Counted from the stretch's first letter, positions 11,444 through 23,686 are shown. The stretch: 64,000 nt of DNA from Chlorella sorokiniana (GCA_025917655.1 CP084620.1:310001-374000), one strand, 5' to 3'. Translations and numbers: made by a program. The notes: a model not told the origin generated them from the sequence alone.

Positions 11444-13480
11444 CTAGTGCGGCGAGCCTGCACCGCTGCTGCCGCTGGCAGCGTCTAACAAGCTCGCTGC
11501 CCGCGCCGTGCCCGCTGAGACAACCAGGTGCCCGGCCGCCGCCGCGTCCGCAGCCGCCCCCGCCGCCTCCGGCCCCGACAGCCGCAGCACCGCCCCCACT
11601 GGCAGGTGGTCCGAGGGGTGCACCCGGTTGGGCAGGGAGGCCTTCTCCACCAGCGGCTTCAGCTCCTGCTGCAGCGGCTTCATCACGGCTTCCACTCGCA
11701 TGTGCCGGCTGCACCACAGGAAGTCAAGCACAGCCGCGCTGCCGGGCACCTTGCGGGTGAAGGGCGGGCGGAAGCCGGCGGCCTCGTAGGCCTCGTGCAG
11801 CGCAAACGGGTGGGCTATCGTCTCCTTGGTAACGGGGACCTGCGGCGCGGCAGGAATCGGGGGGGATAAGGCAGGGGGAAGGTTTCGGGGGGCTGAATGG
11901 GTGGCACGCTGACGCCACTGAAGTTTGCAGCAAGGCACTCCAGCCATGGCCTTCACCGCCGTTTTCAGTTCTACCACGCCAGCCAGGCCGTCTGCTGGCC
12001 AGTGAGTTCATGCCCCGGCACCCACAGAGCCAGCAGGGCCATTCATCCACCTGGGGGCAGCACGCGTCGGTGTGGTTGCGCTCCAACCGCCCGCGCCGCA
12101 GCAGCCAGCAGGGGCTGTCCTGGGAGACGGAGTTGAAGTCGCCGCAGATGATGACGTCGGCGCGCTCCGCCGCTGCGAGCGGCGGCACGAGTGGCGGCAC
12201 AAACAGCGGCAGCTGTGGGCAGGTCATGCATGGACACCACCGGGCCTGCCCAGGGCGACCCTCACAGTCGGCCCTGCAGGCTCAGCCCAGACGCCGCCGC
12301 GCGCATCTTGTAGCATGCGCGGCCAGCGCAGCACATCGCAGGGCAAGCCGGGGGCACTCACCCTCCCCGCCGCCGATGTGCGCCTCCAGGCGCTGCAGCG
12401 CGCTGCGCAGCTGGCTGACGCGGTCGTTGGGGCGGTAGGGGGACCCCTCCAGGTGCAGGTTTGCCACCCACACCAGCTGCATGCGGGGCGGTGTTGGGGT
12501 GCATTCCTCGCGATTAATCATCACCTAGCTGGTGCGGTCCTGTCATTGTTTGTTCCTCTTTCACTGCTGCCCAACGGCATCAGCCCCGGCCACCAAGACA
12601 TTGCAAGGCAGACGTCAGGCAGGCGGCGGCAGCGGTGCGCAGCGCGTCCTCCCACCTGCCCCGCGCCGGCCCCTCCGCCGTGACCTCCAGCGCCGCCAGC
12701 AGCGCGCGGCTGCGCTCCTCGCTCCACGCCAGGCGCAGGCGGTCGGGACGGTAGAAGAGCGCAAGCATGAAGTCGGAGCCACTGGCGGCGGCGCGCGCCT
12801 GCACCACGGCCGCGCACCCGAGCCCCGCCATGAAGCCCTTCAGCTCCCCCACCTGCGCTCCCAGGGCGCAGGCAGCGCGGCAGCTCAGCCCAGGGTGTTG
12901 TGCCTGGGCAGGCTGGGAGCGGCCCCTCTGCTTCCGCTTGCAGACAGGCCGAGGGCCAACACATCAGCCTTGGGTGCGGCCAGGCAGACCCCAGGGCAGG
13001 CGGAGGTGGAGTGGGGTGGAAGGCTGGTTTCGCATCGCCCGAAAGGGGTGGCCAGCAGCATTCGTGCCTAGAGCATGCCTCTCAACAAGCGACCCGGCAG
13101 CCTTCCACGCACAGCAGCACCCGCCACACCCCTCACCGGTCAATGGTGACCTCCTGCAGGGCCACCAGATCGGCCCCGAAGGCAGCCAGCTCCGCCTGCA
13201 GCCGCTCCCAGCGGTACTTGGGGTCCAGGTACTGGGCAAAGACGTGCGGGAAGCGGCGCCCGGTGGCGTACTTTTGGCACAGTATGTTGTAGCTGACCAG
13301 CGACAGCTCGCTGGGCCCGCTGGGCAGCGGCCTGCCGCGCGGCAGCAGCCGCGCCCTGTGCCGGGGCTGGGCCCGGCCGTGGGGAGCGCGCCTGCGGCGC
13401 CGCCGCCGCAGCCAGGTGACGGTCAGGCGGCCGAGGGCGGCGGCAGCCGCCACCGCCGCCACCACCCGGCCGTCGACCAT
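11444..13480 (-). CDS. CCR4/nocturnin-type endonuclease-exonuclease-phosphatase family protein
   Basis: Probable Mg-dependent 3' exonuclease/deadenylase of the EEP superfamily. Exons approximately 13480-13137, 12855-12656, 12476-12362, 12212-12051 and 11839-11444. Family motifs appear in order: SYNILCQKYA, ALQEV (metal-binding Glu), a YRWERLQAEL-type stretch, WVANLHLEGSP, IICGDFNS and the terminal PSDHLPVGAV with the catalytic Asp-His. The start is the ATG at 13480, giving VVAAVAAAAALGRLTVTWL followed by an Arg cluster, which suggests an N-terminal membrane anchor or organelle signal. About 40 residues of Ala-rich tail follow the domain. The joins of exons 1/2 and 3/4 are off by one base, as if a G in a G run were miscounted. 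Nocturnin, CCR4 and angel relatives cannot be separated by eye. Confidence 0.87.
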
Positions 13481-13989
13481 AGGCGCTCTCGGCGGGCGGC
13501 GAAGGTTTCGAAGCGGCTGTGTAGCGCTGAGGTACCGCGCGGGCGGTCGCAGCAAAAGAGTGGCACTCGCCAGCCTTGGCTGTTCAACTGGCGCTTGAGC
13601 GGGCAGTCAAATCATGGTGTTTGATATCACCGTGATCGGCTTCTGGACATGCAAGGCTCATAATGCATAGTCGGAAACGGCGCCGCCTGCCCTGCAAATC
13701 GCGCCCTGCTGCAGCGCCGCCGCCCGGCATGGCGCATCCCCAACGCCCAATCTTGCATGTACGCGTCCCTGCACGGCCTCCAAACCCCTTGACCATACTG
13801 ATTTAAGTGGCCTAGTCAAAACGATTTATGATTGCCTTCCTGCGTCACAACAACCCCGACAGCGTCGGTAGGCCAATGGGGGATGTTGACTAACGTTCAA
13901 AGTGACTACAAAGGGTGTAAGCAAATGCAGATAAGGAAGCAAGAGTGGACCAGAGTGTCAGCCAAGCCAAGAGTGCGCGTCAGCGTGGT
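13481..13989. other. Intergenic stretch, no gene seen
   Basis: This is the promoter side of the exonuclease gene and the 3' side of the membrane-protein gene. It has lower GC than the flanking exons around 13800-13930. I see no coding run with splice-consistent frame, no RNA gene and no repeat. Confidence 0.6.
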
Positions 13990-15507
13990 TCACGCCTGCC
14001 AGCTGTCGCCATCCAGGGCCGCCGCCGTGGCTGCCGCTGCTCGCTGCTCCCGCCTGGTTTCCGGCGCCGCGACGGAGGCCACCATGCTGGCGCTGCCCGA
14101 CTGGTAGAGCCGCTCAAACTCAATGGCATAGGCGTTGGCCCCCGCCCTGCGCCACGTTGCGGGAGACGGTGCAGAGGCGTTAGTCGAAGCGCTGCCGCCG
14201 AAGCCTGGCCGGGGCCGCAGCTGCCGCCGCCGCGCTCAGACCGACTGCGCAAAGGGATTGGCCGGCAGCGGCTCCTGTGCGCTGCGGAAGGTGGGGCCAG
14301 GGGGCAGCGTCCCCACGGACCCGCTCAGCTGCACGTCGACGTTTGAGGCGAGGCCTTTGGCCTCGCCGTAGCCGTCTCGTCGGGGCGGAGCGCCGCATGT
14401 CGGTGATCTCGCCGCCAAAGTAGAGCAGCAGGATGAGGTTGCAGATGATGGTGATGACCTGGAAGAGGTGTGTGTGTGGGGGGGGGATGGGGGAGAGGGT
14501 GAGAGGGGCCTCAGCGACGTAGAGGCGCCCAACCAGCAGAGCAGTTTTCAGAGCTGCGCCACGCTGGGAATGGTGTGGCTGATGGACTCCCGGGCCAGCA
14601 GCTCGTTTTTCAAGGACGTTCTTGTGGCCTTGCGCCCCATCTTCCTTCGCAGCCCTCACCTGCCCCGCCATGCAGGCCTGGGCTGAGGTCCTCAGGGCGC
14701 CGGCGCCCTGCACGTCGTCGTACGTGGCAATGACGACGTTGGCCCTGTCCGCCGCCAGCATGAGGCACACCGACACCATGGCGATGAAGATCTGTGTTGG
14801 CACAGGAGGGTGGCAAGAAATAAGTTCCTGTGAAGGGCTGCCTGTGACGACCTGTGCGGCGGTCGCATGCGCCGTGCAGTGCCGAGAGCGGGCCTGCTGG
14901 CAAGCGGCGGTGTGCCGCAGCTCGCCTGCTTCGTCAGGTACAGGCCGCGCACACGGCCGCACTCTGCCACGGACAGCAGAATCAACAGGAAGAACTCAAA
15001 CCATACCGTCCACCTGCAGCAGCAGGATGCGGGGGACGGACTAGGCTTGCTTCCACCGCTGCCAGGCGGGCCCTGCAGGGCACTCTGCCAGGCTGCCCTG
15101 GAGCCCCACAACCGACCAGATGAAAGCGGTGGTGTTGGTTGTGCTGCAGCCTTCCACGAAGTTTTCATAGCTTTCTCCGTTGAGAACCACGTTGACTGAT
15201 CTGCCAAGGAAGCCGCCACATTTGGCCTGCAGCCAAAGGCTGAAGCGCTCAGCAGCTTGAAGGGGGATCCAGGGCAGCTTGGCTGAATGCTCCAAAATCC
15301 CGAGCCCCTCGCTTGCCTGCATCCCCGCCACGCCGCCCAGCATGATGATCCAAGACAACCAAGTGATGGTAAAGAGAGTGTAGGCTGCGGTCAAAAGGCG
15401 ACATGAATGAGCGGGAAGCAGGTCAGCCAGCGTGATGCTGCCGTGCCGCCACACCGGCGGCGCGACCTTAACCGTTTACCCACGTCCGATGGAGACCTAC
15501 CGAACAT
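13990..15507 (-). CDS. Predicted four-helix membrane protein, family not recognised
   Basis: I do not recognise this protein. Readable pieces: a proposed mini first exon 15507-15501 (MF plus one base) joined to 15384, then AYTLFTITWLSWIIMLGGVAG (helix 1). An extracytosolic loop rich in Cys/Asn follows. Next come WFEFFLLILLSVAECG (near 15000, helix 2), exon 14791-14660 with IFIAMVSVCLMLAA (helix 3) and YDDVQGAGAL, and exon 14458 onward with VITIICNLILLLYFGGE (helix 4). A soluble tail ends ANPFAQSV near 14236, possibly spliced to a last exon 14130-13990 (ANAYAIEFERLYQSGSASM ... DSWQA). The topology resembles MARVEL/tetraspan proteins, but no signature confirms that. The gene lies downstream of RRP15 on the same strand. 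Start and last exon are uncertain. Confidence 0.55.
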
Positions 15508-15920
15508 TGCGCCCAATATTGAACACACGCGCGCCGCCGACGCCATGGCTTCCTAGTCGTTTTGCAACGCTAACGCCTCGAGCCGGCCGCCTGTTAACTC
15601 GGTCGTCGCTTCGGAGGCCACGTGCGATATGTAAGGGACACCGCAAAGTCCGAAGGGAGCGAAAAGCGAGCGAGCTGCATGACGGAGGACAGCAAGGGAT
15701 GCGGGTCAAAGTGGCGGCAGCACGAAATGGCGGCACAGCGTTGGGCGCTGGCCACACATCTCAGTGTTTGCCGCAGTTGACCCTCCTCACATCCTTTGCA
15801 GCTTTGGTAAGGTTGTCGGTTGTCAAGGAAAGTTCAGTACTAGGGTAGGTTTGTCTGCCAGATCTTCAGCAGACACACTCTCATGCATGACGGCTGTCGG
15901 CAGGTGCGGCGGGCGATGCT
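15508..15920. other. Intergenic stretch between two minus-strand genes
   Basis: Contains the 3' UTR of RRP15 and the promoter of the membrane-protein gene. I find no supported coding region. Confidence 0.55.
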
Positions 15921-15925
15921 TTACA
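15921..15925 (-). promoter_or_regulatory. TGTAA poly(A) signal, RRP15
   Basis: Minus-strand TGTAA 39 bases after the RRP15 stop codon. Confidence 0.65.
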
Positions 15926-15963
15926 CGTGGCGCATGCTTCACCCAATGTCAGGGCAGCAGCAG

Positions 15964-17274
15964 TCAGTCTTCCTCATCCTCGCTGCTGACAAGCTGCTCC
16001 CCTGCATCCTCCTCCCCGCTGTCGCCTGCCTTGTCCCAATCCTTCATCTTGCTGCCGCCCTGCAGGCCCACAAAGCCCCGCTGCAGCACCTCCCAGCCCG
16101 CCGCATCCTCATCCTCGCTGCTGCCGCTATCCTGCGCAGCCGCGCCCGCTGCTGCCGCTGCTGCTGCTTCTTGCTGCTTGGCGCGGCTGCTGCCGGAGCA
16201 GCCGCGCTCCGCGCTGGCGCCGAGGGCACCAGCGGCTGCTCGCGCGGCTCGCCCTCGGCGCCGCGCTTGAGAGCCGCGAGGAAGCTGGCCTTGCCCAGCT
16301 TCACCGCCTTGGCGCGGCTGCCCGTGGCCTCCTCCGCCTCCCGCAGCTGCTTCTGGGCCTTAGCGATGGCGTTGAAGAGACGCACGACGCCCTTCGTGGC
16401 CAACCGCTGCAGCGCCTTCTCGCGCTGGTCGGCGGCGGGGTCCTGGCCGCGCCGCGGCGGCACCTCGTGCCCCCTCTGCTTCATCTCCTGCCGCAGCTTC
16501 TTTGCCTCCCTGCTGGCCGCCGCCTCCTCCGCGTCCTCAGCCTTGCGCTTCGCGATCGACTTGCTGGCCGCTAGGATGGGTGCCGCAGCTGCGGATGTGG
16601 CGACCACGCCCGCCTCTGCCGCCTTCCTGCCGCTGGTGTCCATGATTTTCGCAAAGGCCTTGGCAAAGACGCGTCCTTGCCGCCGGCAAGGAAACCGACG
16701 CCGCGCTGCCCCGCGGGGCCCTCGCCGTCCGAGTCGCTGCCGCTGCCGCTGCCGCCCTCGCCGTCGTCCTCGTCCCCCTGATTGCCCTCAATCTCCTCGT
16801 CCTCTATCGACATTCCATCATCCACTCCATCATCTGTGGGTATGGACCGGGTACGGACGAGCTCAGCAGCCGCTGAGGCAGCCTGCCAGCAACAGGTGGG
16901 GGTAGACGTACACAACGGCCTCACAACAGCCTGCCGCGCCCCCAGCAACGAATGCTCACCGCTCCAGTCCGCGTCTTCGTCCGCACCCTGCTCCCCTGCC
17001 TCTGAGTCGCTGCTGCCAGGCTGCTGGTCGCCGTCGAGCTCGCTGTCGCTCCCGCTGCCGCCACTGCCGCTGCTCGGTTCTTCATCACTGGGGCCCGCTT
17101 CGAAATCATCAGCCTCTGCATCAAATAATCGAGCACGATGTGAGCTTGTTGGACAAGAGAGCGACAAGTGATACCGGAGTGGCGGCGGCATGCAGCTTGA
17201 CGGCCGTGGCTTGCCCCACCTGCAGCTTTTACTTGGTGTCCCATCTTCTTGGATGCTGCCAATGCACTCTTCAT
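15964..17274 (-). CDS. RRP15: RRP15-like ribosome biogenesis protein
   Basis: Nucleolar factor of the pre-60S pathway. Three exons, 17274-17220, 17115-16960 and 16833-15964, join in phase: the first ends KAA and the second continues EADDFEAGPSDEE. The N-terminal half is acidic and Ser/Gly-rich, as usual for this family. The conserved core reads VFAKAFAKIM, EKALQRLATKGVVRLFNAI (the family signature) and KLGKASFLAALKRG. The tail contains GWEVLQRGFVGLQGG and KMKDWDKAGD before an acidic end. One-base frame slips are needed near 16675 and 16100. It is divergent from the IGP dehydratase gene; the two start codons are about 250 bases apart. Confidence 0.87.
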
Positions 17275-17526
17275 CTCGCCGGGCCGCTGCTCGCGTCTTT
17301 GCTATATTCAGGTACTCTGCTGAGGGTTTCTCTAACACATGCAAGACCCAAATTCCACTTACAGCATGCAACCAATTGTTTCTGTCAAATTGGACCTCCT
17401 GAGCGTGCAGAAAACAGGTGTCCATGCTGGCAGCCCAACTCTGCACCCTTCACTGAGGCTTCGGCTCTGTTAAGAGATTTCTTGTGTTGTGCGTATCTCT
17501 CTGTAAGCGTGAAGTCCGCCAGGAGC
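17275..17526. promoter_or_regulatory. Shared promoter region, RRP15 / IGP dehydratase
   Basis: The 252 bases between the divergent start codons must hold both promoters and 5' UTRs. I see no clear TATA box. The region is visibly less GC-rich than the exons on both sides. Confidence 0.5.
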
Positions 17527-19329
17527 ATGGTGGTTGCCAGCCTCTCTCTGCAGAGCACCCGAGGCGCCGCTGCGTCAGCTGCCAGCACTTCAGGGAGGCC
17601 GTGGACCCCCATTCGTGCGTACACACCTGGCCGTTGGCACGCAGCAGCAGCAACAGCCGCCTCACGTCAACGGGGCGGGCGCGGCATGAGCGCCGTTCAG
17701 GCGGTGGCAGAGGCGGCGACTGCCAACGGCACATCCGGTGAGCCTGCATGACGCACCCACCAGGCCGGAAAGTGTGTCGGGAAGGGCGATTCCAGTTGGC
17801 GTGGGCCTGCTGGCTCGCGGATGCCTGTGGCGCCCGATCATACCCAACCTGTGCTCCAGCTGCTCACTTGCTCACTTGGCATGCTTCTGCTCTTCTGCAG
17901 CCCGCGTCGCCACTGTGAAGCGGGAAACCAAGGAGACCAACATCAAGGTCACCATCAACCTGGACGGCACCGGGAAATGCCACTCCAACAGCCAGGTGCA
18001 GTGCCGCAGGGGGTGCAGCGCAGGGCAGAGCAGGGCCAACCGGAGGTTCACTGCGCGTCAACACTCTGCTTCTGCCGCACGGCTCGCTGGTGCTGCTGCC
18101 CCCACACACTACCTGTGCGAGGGACATTTCTGGCCTGGCTGCCAGGAAGAGCCCTGCTAGCGTGACAGAGGTCGCTGTGCTGCCCTAAACCGAAGCACCA
18201 CCGCTGTCTGCTCGTCTCAGCCGCCTTTTCCAAGCTCTCCCAATGTTCCCATCGCCCCCGGCCCTGCAGATCCCCTTCCTGGACCACATGATGGACCAGC
18301 TGGCCTCCCACGGCCTCTTCGACGTGACGGTGGAGGCGCAGGGCGACACCTGGATCGACGACCACCACACCAACGAGGACATCGCGCTGGCGCTGGGCGG
18401 CGCGCTGGCGCAGGCCCTGGGCGACCGCAAGGGCATCCACCGCTTCGGCAACTTCACCGGTGGGGCGGGGGGGGGGGGGGGGAGACGCAGTGGAGGCTTG
18501 CAGGGTGCAGAAGGGGCCCTGCCAGGGTCGGTTCTCGGGTAGAAAGGGGGCTTTAGGGGCAGCCTGCTGCCACGCCCAGCTGTGGGTCATGCCCCCATCC
18601 CCTGGCCCCTTTTGGCAGCTCCGCTGGACGAGGCCTTGGTGCAAGTGGTGCTGGACCTGTCGGGTCGCCCGCACCTCAGGCAAGAAAGAAAGAGGCACCA
18701 ACACCTGCCGCAGCAGTGATATCCAGCCGGGTCGAGCCACGTGCATCGTCTGGCTGAACAGGCCAGCGTGCACGGCTGTGCGCCCAAGTCGCCGCTGCTG
18801 TCGTGCTGAAGTGCACCCGCTTGTGGGCCCCTCCCCGTGCCGCGTTTCCTTTCCGCTGCAGCTGCGACCTGGCCCTGCCCACCGAGCGGATAGGCAAGTA
18901 CGAGACGCAGCTGGTGGAGCACTTCTTCCAGTCCCTCGTCAACACCTCTGGCATGACGCTGCACATCCGTCAGGTGGGTGGGCCCGGTGCTGCAAGCGGT
19001 GGCCGACTGGCACCTGATCCGAGGAGGGTGTTGGGAGGTGGCGGTTGGATGCAAGAACTGCACGGATGGAGGCCACAGAGCAGCGGTGGCATGTTCCAAA
19101 AGAGCCTCAAAGAGGCGCCTGCCAGCGGCGACACGTGCCCGCCTTCGATCAATGCCTGAACCCCCTTCATCTGCATGCTTGCTCCCGTGCAGCTGGCGGG
19201 CAGGAACTCGCACCACATTGTGGAGGCGACCTTCAAAGCGTTTGCACGTGCGCTGCGCCATGCGTGCGAAACGGACCCCGTCGCGCGGGCACCATCGCGT
19301 CTTCTAAGGGCGTGCTGACGCAGCAGTGA
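17527..19329 (+). CDS. HIS3: Imidazoleglycerol-phosphate dehydratase, plastid-targeted
   Basis: Dehydrates imidazoleglycerol phosphate to imidazole-acetol phosphate in histidine synthesis. Exons 17527-17737, 17901-17995, 18270-18459, 18619-18679, 18862-18973 and 19193-19329. Exon 1 encodes a Ser/Ala/Arg-rich chloroplast transit peptide. The enzyme body shows [27 protein letters not shown], the metal-binding [56 protein letters not shown] and [17 protein letters not shown]. The end, [13 protein letters not shown], needs a one-base slip near 19275 (a C run). Intron 4 starts GCAAGA rather than GT; the joined protein matches the family exactly across it. Intron 3 begins just before a G16 run. Confidence 0.94.
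18467..18482. repeat. G16 homopolymer
   Basis: Sixteen consecutive G, eight bases inside intron 3 of the IGP dehydratase gene and close to its 5' splice site. A G-quadruplex is plausible; the true length is probably uncertain in any assembly. Confidence 0.9.
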
Positions 19330-19904
19330 CGTCGGCGTCGCGGCCTTCTTGCATCAGCGGCTGCTGCGGAGCGCGGCAGCAGCTGATTGGCGTGCTACGT
19401 TGGGCAAATTCCGCTGATAACGCTTTGCTGTTGGTTATGTTGACGACATACTGATTCAAGCATCTTTAATGGGTATTCCAATGTGGCTTCTTGAGAGCAG
19501 CAACCTGTTCCGCTTGCTGCTGACTGCACACGAGACCAGGGCCGACTGTGCCGCTGGTCGCCGCCACCGGCAGGGCTGGCACCGATCAACACCCAGCGAC
19601 ACCAGTCCCCTGGAACCCTCGACACGGTAGCGAAATTCCTCCCGTCAGTCAACATCTTAACGCGGAGGTACTCATTCGGCAGAGCTGTATCGAACATCGC
19701 GAATTAGGTGTTCAACTCGTGAGAAGGCTGATGCTGGCTTTCTCGATACCATTATGAGATGCCCGACAGCATAAGGCCCCTTCTGGAAGGGCTGGAGGTC
19801 AAAGGCCTGTCAGTACATACAGGTACTGGACTCCCTGCTTCAAGAGGGTGAAAGAGGACCAATCCAGCTGCCCAATAAAAGTTGAAAAGCAGCACCACCA
19901 AACA
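19330..19904. other. Intergenic stretch before DnaJ
   Basis: 3' UTR of the IGP dehydratase gene plus the DnaJ promoter and 5' UTR. No supported coding frame and no clear TGTAA within the first 300 bases. Confidence 0.5.
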
Positions 19905-22900
19905 ATGTTTTTCGGAGGTGGAGGCTTTCCCCCGTTCGGCGATGCCTTTGGGGGCGGATGCCCGGCATGGGCGGCCGCAGAGGCCCCAGCGGGCCTGTCA
20001 ACAATAAGCGTTACTACGAAATTCTAGGAGTGGCGCAAGATGCCACGGAGGCTGAACTGAAGAAGGCCCACAGGTCAGAGCCGAAGGTTCCAAGCGCCGG
20101 CGGCTTGTCCCTCAGGCTTCCCTGCACCCTCCGCCTTGCATTTATGACACGCTAAAGGACTCAAATGCGGTCGCCGGGGTTGCCGATCAGTGCCACGACA
20201 TGCTTCAGCAACCCCGCTGGCTGCTGCCGCCCGCCTCTTCTGGACGCGCACCGCCTCAACTCCCCCTGTGCACTCGCTGCTCCGCAGGAAAGCGGCATTG
20301 AAATACCATCCAGATAAAGGTCAGCATGCGGGGTCCTTGTCCATTGCGTTGCCAGCGCAGCACGCCGGCCCGCCGCTGCTGCCGTGCCTGGCTGCCTTCG
20401 CCGCACTCGTGCCAGGGCGAATGCCGCTGACGCGCTGTGCGCTTAATTGTTGCTGCAGGCGGCGACGAGGAGAAGTTCAAGGAGGTCAACGAGGCGTTTG
20501 ACTGCCTGCGAGACCCCGAGAAACGCCGAATCTACGACCAGGCGAGCCCTGCTGCTTTGCTGGCAGGACGAGACATTCGCTTCAGGGGTAGCGTCCGGCA
20601 GCAGCAGCGGCATTCGTATTTCTTCAGCGGAGACTTTGCCAAGCGATGTGCCGCCAATGCTGCCCCCGCTCCACGCTGCCTCGCGGCCGCAGTTTGGCGA
20701 GGAGGCAGTCAAGGAGGGCATGGGCGGCGGCGGCGGCGGCGGCGGGCCCGCCGACATCTTTGACCTCTTTGGCATGGGCGGCGGCCGCCGCGGCTCGCAG
20801 CGTGAACGGCGCAGCGAAGATGTGGTGCACAAGTGAGCGAGGGCCTGGGGGTGGGCGGTTGCTTTTTGAGTTACCAGCGTCAGCTTGGCCGCCATTGGCA
20901 GCTGGGACCCAATGTTCCCCTAGGGCCCCCAGCGTAGGCATGCACTGCCCACTTCAGTTTGATTCTCTGGTTGCTGCCACGTCAGCTGGCGTCCCTTTCT
21001 TCCTGCTGAAACTTTCCTCCCTGCCCTCCTCCTGGCTCCAACAACCTCGTCATCGCAGGATGAAGGTCAGCCTTGAGGAGATGTACAAGGGCAGCGTGCG
21101 CAAGCTGCAGATGACGCGCTCAGTCAAGTGCGACAAGTGCAGCGGCAGCGGCAGCAAGAGCGGGCGCCGGTACACGTGCGAGGTGCGGCCGCTGCACTGC
21201 CCGCCACCCTCCAGCCCGTGTGTCACGCCTGCAGCTGCGTTCCTGCTGTCGCTGGCTTGGGACACGTGGGCAGAAGCCCGTGTTGGCAAGTTTGGGGCGC
21301 CGCAAGCAGCCGCGCACGCCCAAAATCCGCCCCCTGTCACGTGTCCGCCACTGCATCCTCACGCCCCCACCCGCTCCCCAACCCGCTTGCCAGGTGTGCC
21401 ACGGCAGCGGCGTGGAGACGAAGCTGCGCCCGCTGGGCCCCGGCATGGTGCAGCAGATCCAGCAGCGCTGCAGCCGGTGTGGCGGCGGAGGCTACTCCTG
21501 CCCGCCCTCCGACCGCTGCCCGCAGTGCGACGGTAAGGGGCTGGCACCGGAGAAGAAGGTGTTTGAGGTGAGAGCCTGGTGATCGAGCGGCGGCCAAGCC
21601 GCTCCAAAGGCTGGGTCTCCCCCAGCCGAGGGGTGGCTGGCTAATGCGCCTGTTCTTGTTGTAGCAAGGGGGTTGGCCAGTCGCGGGCGCTGCAGCGCGC
21701 TTCCTGTGCTGTCCACTCAAATCTTGCCCGTTTCTTTGCGGTGACAGATTGCCGCATCTGTCCACACAGTCAGCAGGCCCTTAAACGCCCTCGCCCGCGC
21801 CTGCTTCCCTGAATCGCCCCTGACCGGCCCGTCTGCCCTGCCTGCTCCCTGGCTTGCAGGTGCACATTGAGCCCGGCCACCGCCACGGCTCCAAGGTGGT
21901 GTTCCGCGGGGAGGCGGGCTCCGACTCGCCCGACGTGCTGCCCGGCGACCTGATCTTCATCCTGGAGCAGGTGGGGGCAGGGGGAAGAGGAAGGGGCAGG
22001 AGGGAGCAGGGAGGAAATGGAGGGGCAGGAGGGAGGGGGTGTGCTGGCTGCTGAGCGGCCAGCAAGGGGCTGCCGGAGGGTGCCAAGCGTGGGCCCGGCC
22101 GCGCGATGCAGCCGACCGCGCCCGCCTCGCTGCTCGCCCTGCCGCCGCCCAACCCAAAACAACACTGTAATGCTGCGGTGTGTGCGCAGAAGGAACATGG
22201 CTCCTTCAAGCGCATCGGCACCGACCTGTTCTTCGAGAAGAGCGTCAGCCTGGTGGACGCGCTGTGCGGCGCCCACTTCCACCTGCCGCACCTGGACGAG
22301 CGGGTGCTGGAGGTGGCGTCAGACGGCGTCATCAAGCCCGACTCCTGGATGTGCATCAAGGTGGGCGCCGCCGCGTGGCGCCAGCGCCTGCCAGCGCCTG
22401 TTCCTGCCAGCGCCTCGTTCCCGTGCTTGCGCCTGTTCCTGCCAGCGCCTGTTCCTGCCAGCGCCTGTTCCTGCCAGCGCCTTTGTTTTCTTCTGCCAGC
22501 GCCTCGTTCCCCTGCTTGCGCGTGTTCCCTCGGCGACGCGGCCGTGCGCACCAGCAGCCCTTGGCATGCCGTCAGCTGTCGTGTGTGGGTGTGGGTGTGC
22601 GGGGCAGCGTAAGCGTCCCGACAGTCCAGCCGCCGCTGACGCCGCTCCCCCTCTCCGCCGCCGCAGGGCGAGGGCATGCCTGTGCACGGCCGGCCGTTCG
22701 ACAAGGGCAACCTGTACATCCATTTCACGGGTGGGTGGGGGAGCGGGGGCAGCGGGGAGCCAGCCAGCCAGCTAGCACTTGTCGCTCGACCAGACCAGCC
22801 TCGGGGCCAGCGGACCGGCTTTCACCCCGCCATGGCTGTTGGGTCACCCTCATGCTCTCAGCCCCCGCCGGCCCCTGGCTCCTGCTCGGGCTTCTGCTGG

Positions 22901-23686
22901 CGGCGGCCGCCTCTCCTGCTCCCCTGCTTGCTGCCCTTGCTCAACAATGCTGATGCCGACTGCCCTCCCTCAACCCCCTGCCCCCTCCCCCGGTTTTCCG
23001 TGCAGTGGAGTTCCCCAGTGAGGTCACCCCGCAGCAGGCAGCAGCGCTCAAGGCGGCGTTTGGCGGGCCCACGGCCAACGGCGCCGCGCCGATGGCAGAG
23101 GTGCGCTGCTGCGCGGGGGATGGGCCAGCGCGGCAGGGCAGCGGCCCCCACAAGGGTGGTTGTGGGTGTGGCGGCGAGGGGCGGCGGGCTCTCCACCGCA
23201 GGGGCTGGGGCAGGCAGAGGCCCAGCGTCAGCGTCGGGGGCTCCCATCTCGCACCTTCTCCTGCAACCCCGATCGATCCTGCTGCATGTGGACCACGGCA
23301 AGCAACTGAATTTCCACCCGTGTTGCGCCCCCCCCAGGTGGAGGAGGTGCGTATGTCGGCGGTCAAGGACATTGAGCAGGAGATCAAGGCGCGGCGGGAG
23401 CACGAGCGCCGCTCAGGTGCGCTGCGCCCCTGCTTCCATGGCACCCCTGCCGCGCCTCTGCTGCCTCGGCACCCCTGCCGTGCCCGGCGCCCCACGCAGG
23501 CTGAATGCGCCCTCCGCACCACCGCCACGCCATTGGGGGCAGGCAGGCCGCACGAGCTGGCCCTTCCTGCTTGCGATTCACTGTCCTCGTACCTTTTGTT
23601 GCATCTGCAGGCGCGGAAGCCTACGAAAGCGACAGCGACGAGGAGATGGGCCGGGCGGCCAGCGCGTGTCCTGCGCGCAGCAGTAA
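19905..23686 (+). CDS. Type I DnaJ (HSP40, DNAJA/ANJ1 class) with CAAX box
   Basis: Cytosolic HSP70 co-chaperone. Twelve exons: 19905-20073, 20288-20319, 20459-20541, 20693-20832, 21059-21182, 21394-21567, 21860-21970, 22190-22360, 22667-22730, 23006-23100, 23338-23416 and 23611-23686. The J domain reads [19 protein letters not shown] with the HPD triad in KYHPDKG. A Gly-rich linker follows. Four zinc-finger repeats are [24 protein letters not shown] and CPQCDGKG. The C-terminal substrate domains include [18 protein letters not shown] and VNEAF/LEEMY landmarks typical of plant ANJ1. After a one-base slip near 23655 the protein ends QRVSCAQQ, a farnesylation CAAX box, supporting membrane or prenyl-dependent function. 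Intron 3 has a GC donor (CAG|GCGAGC). A second slip lies near 19960. Confidence 0.94.
22380..22515. repeat. Minisatellite, 16-bp unit, in DnaJ intron 8
   Basis: The unit GCGCCTGTTCCTGCCA recurs about six times, with diverged copies containing CTCGTTCCC. It fills much of the intron between exons 8 and 9. It starts about 20 bases after the 5' splice site. Confidence 0.85.
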
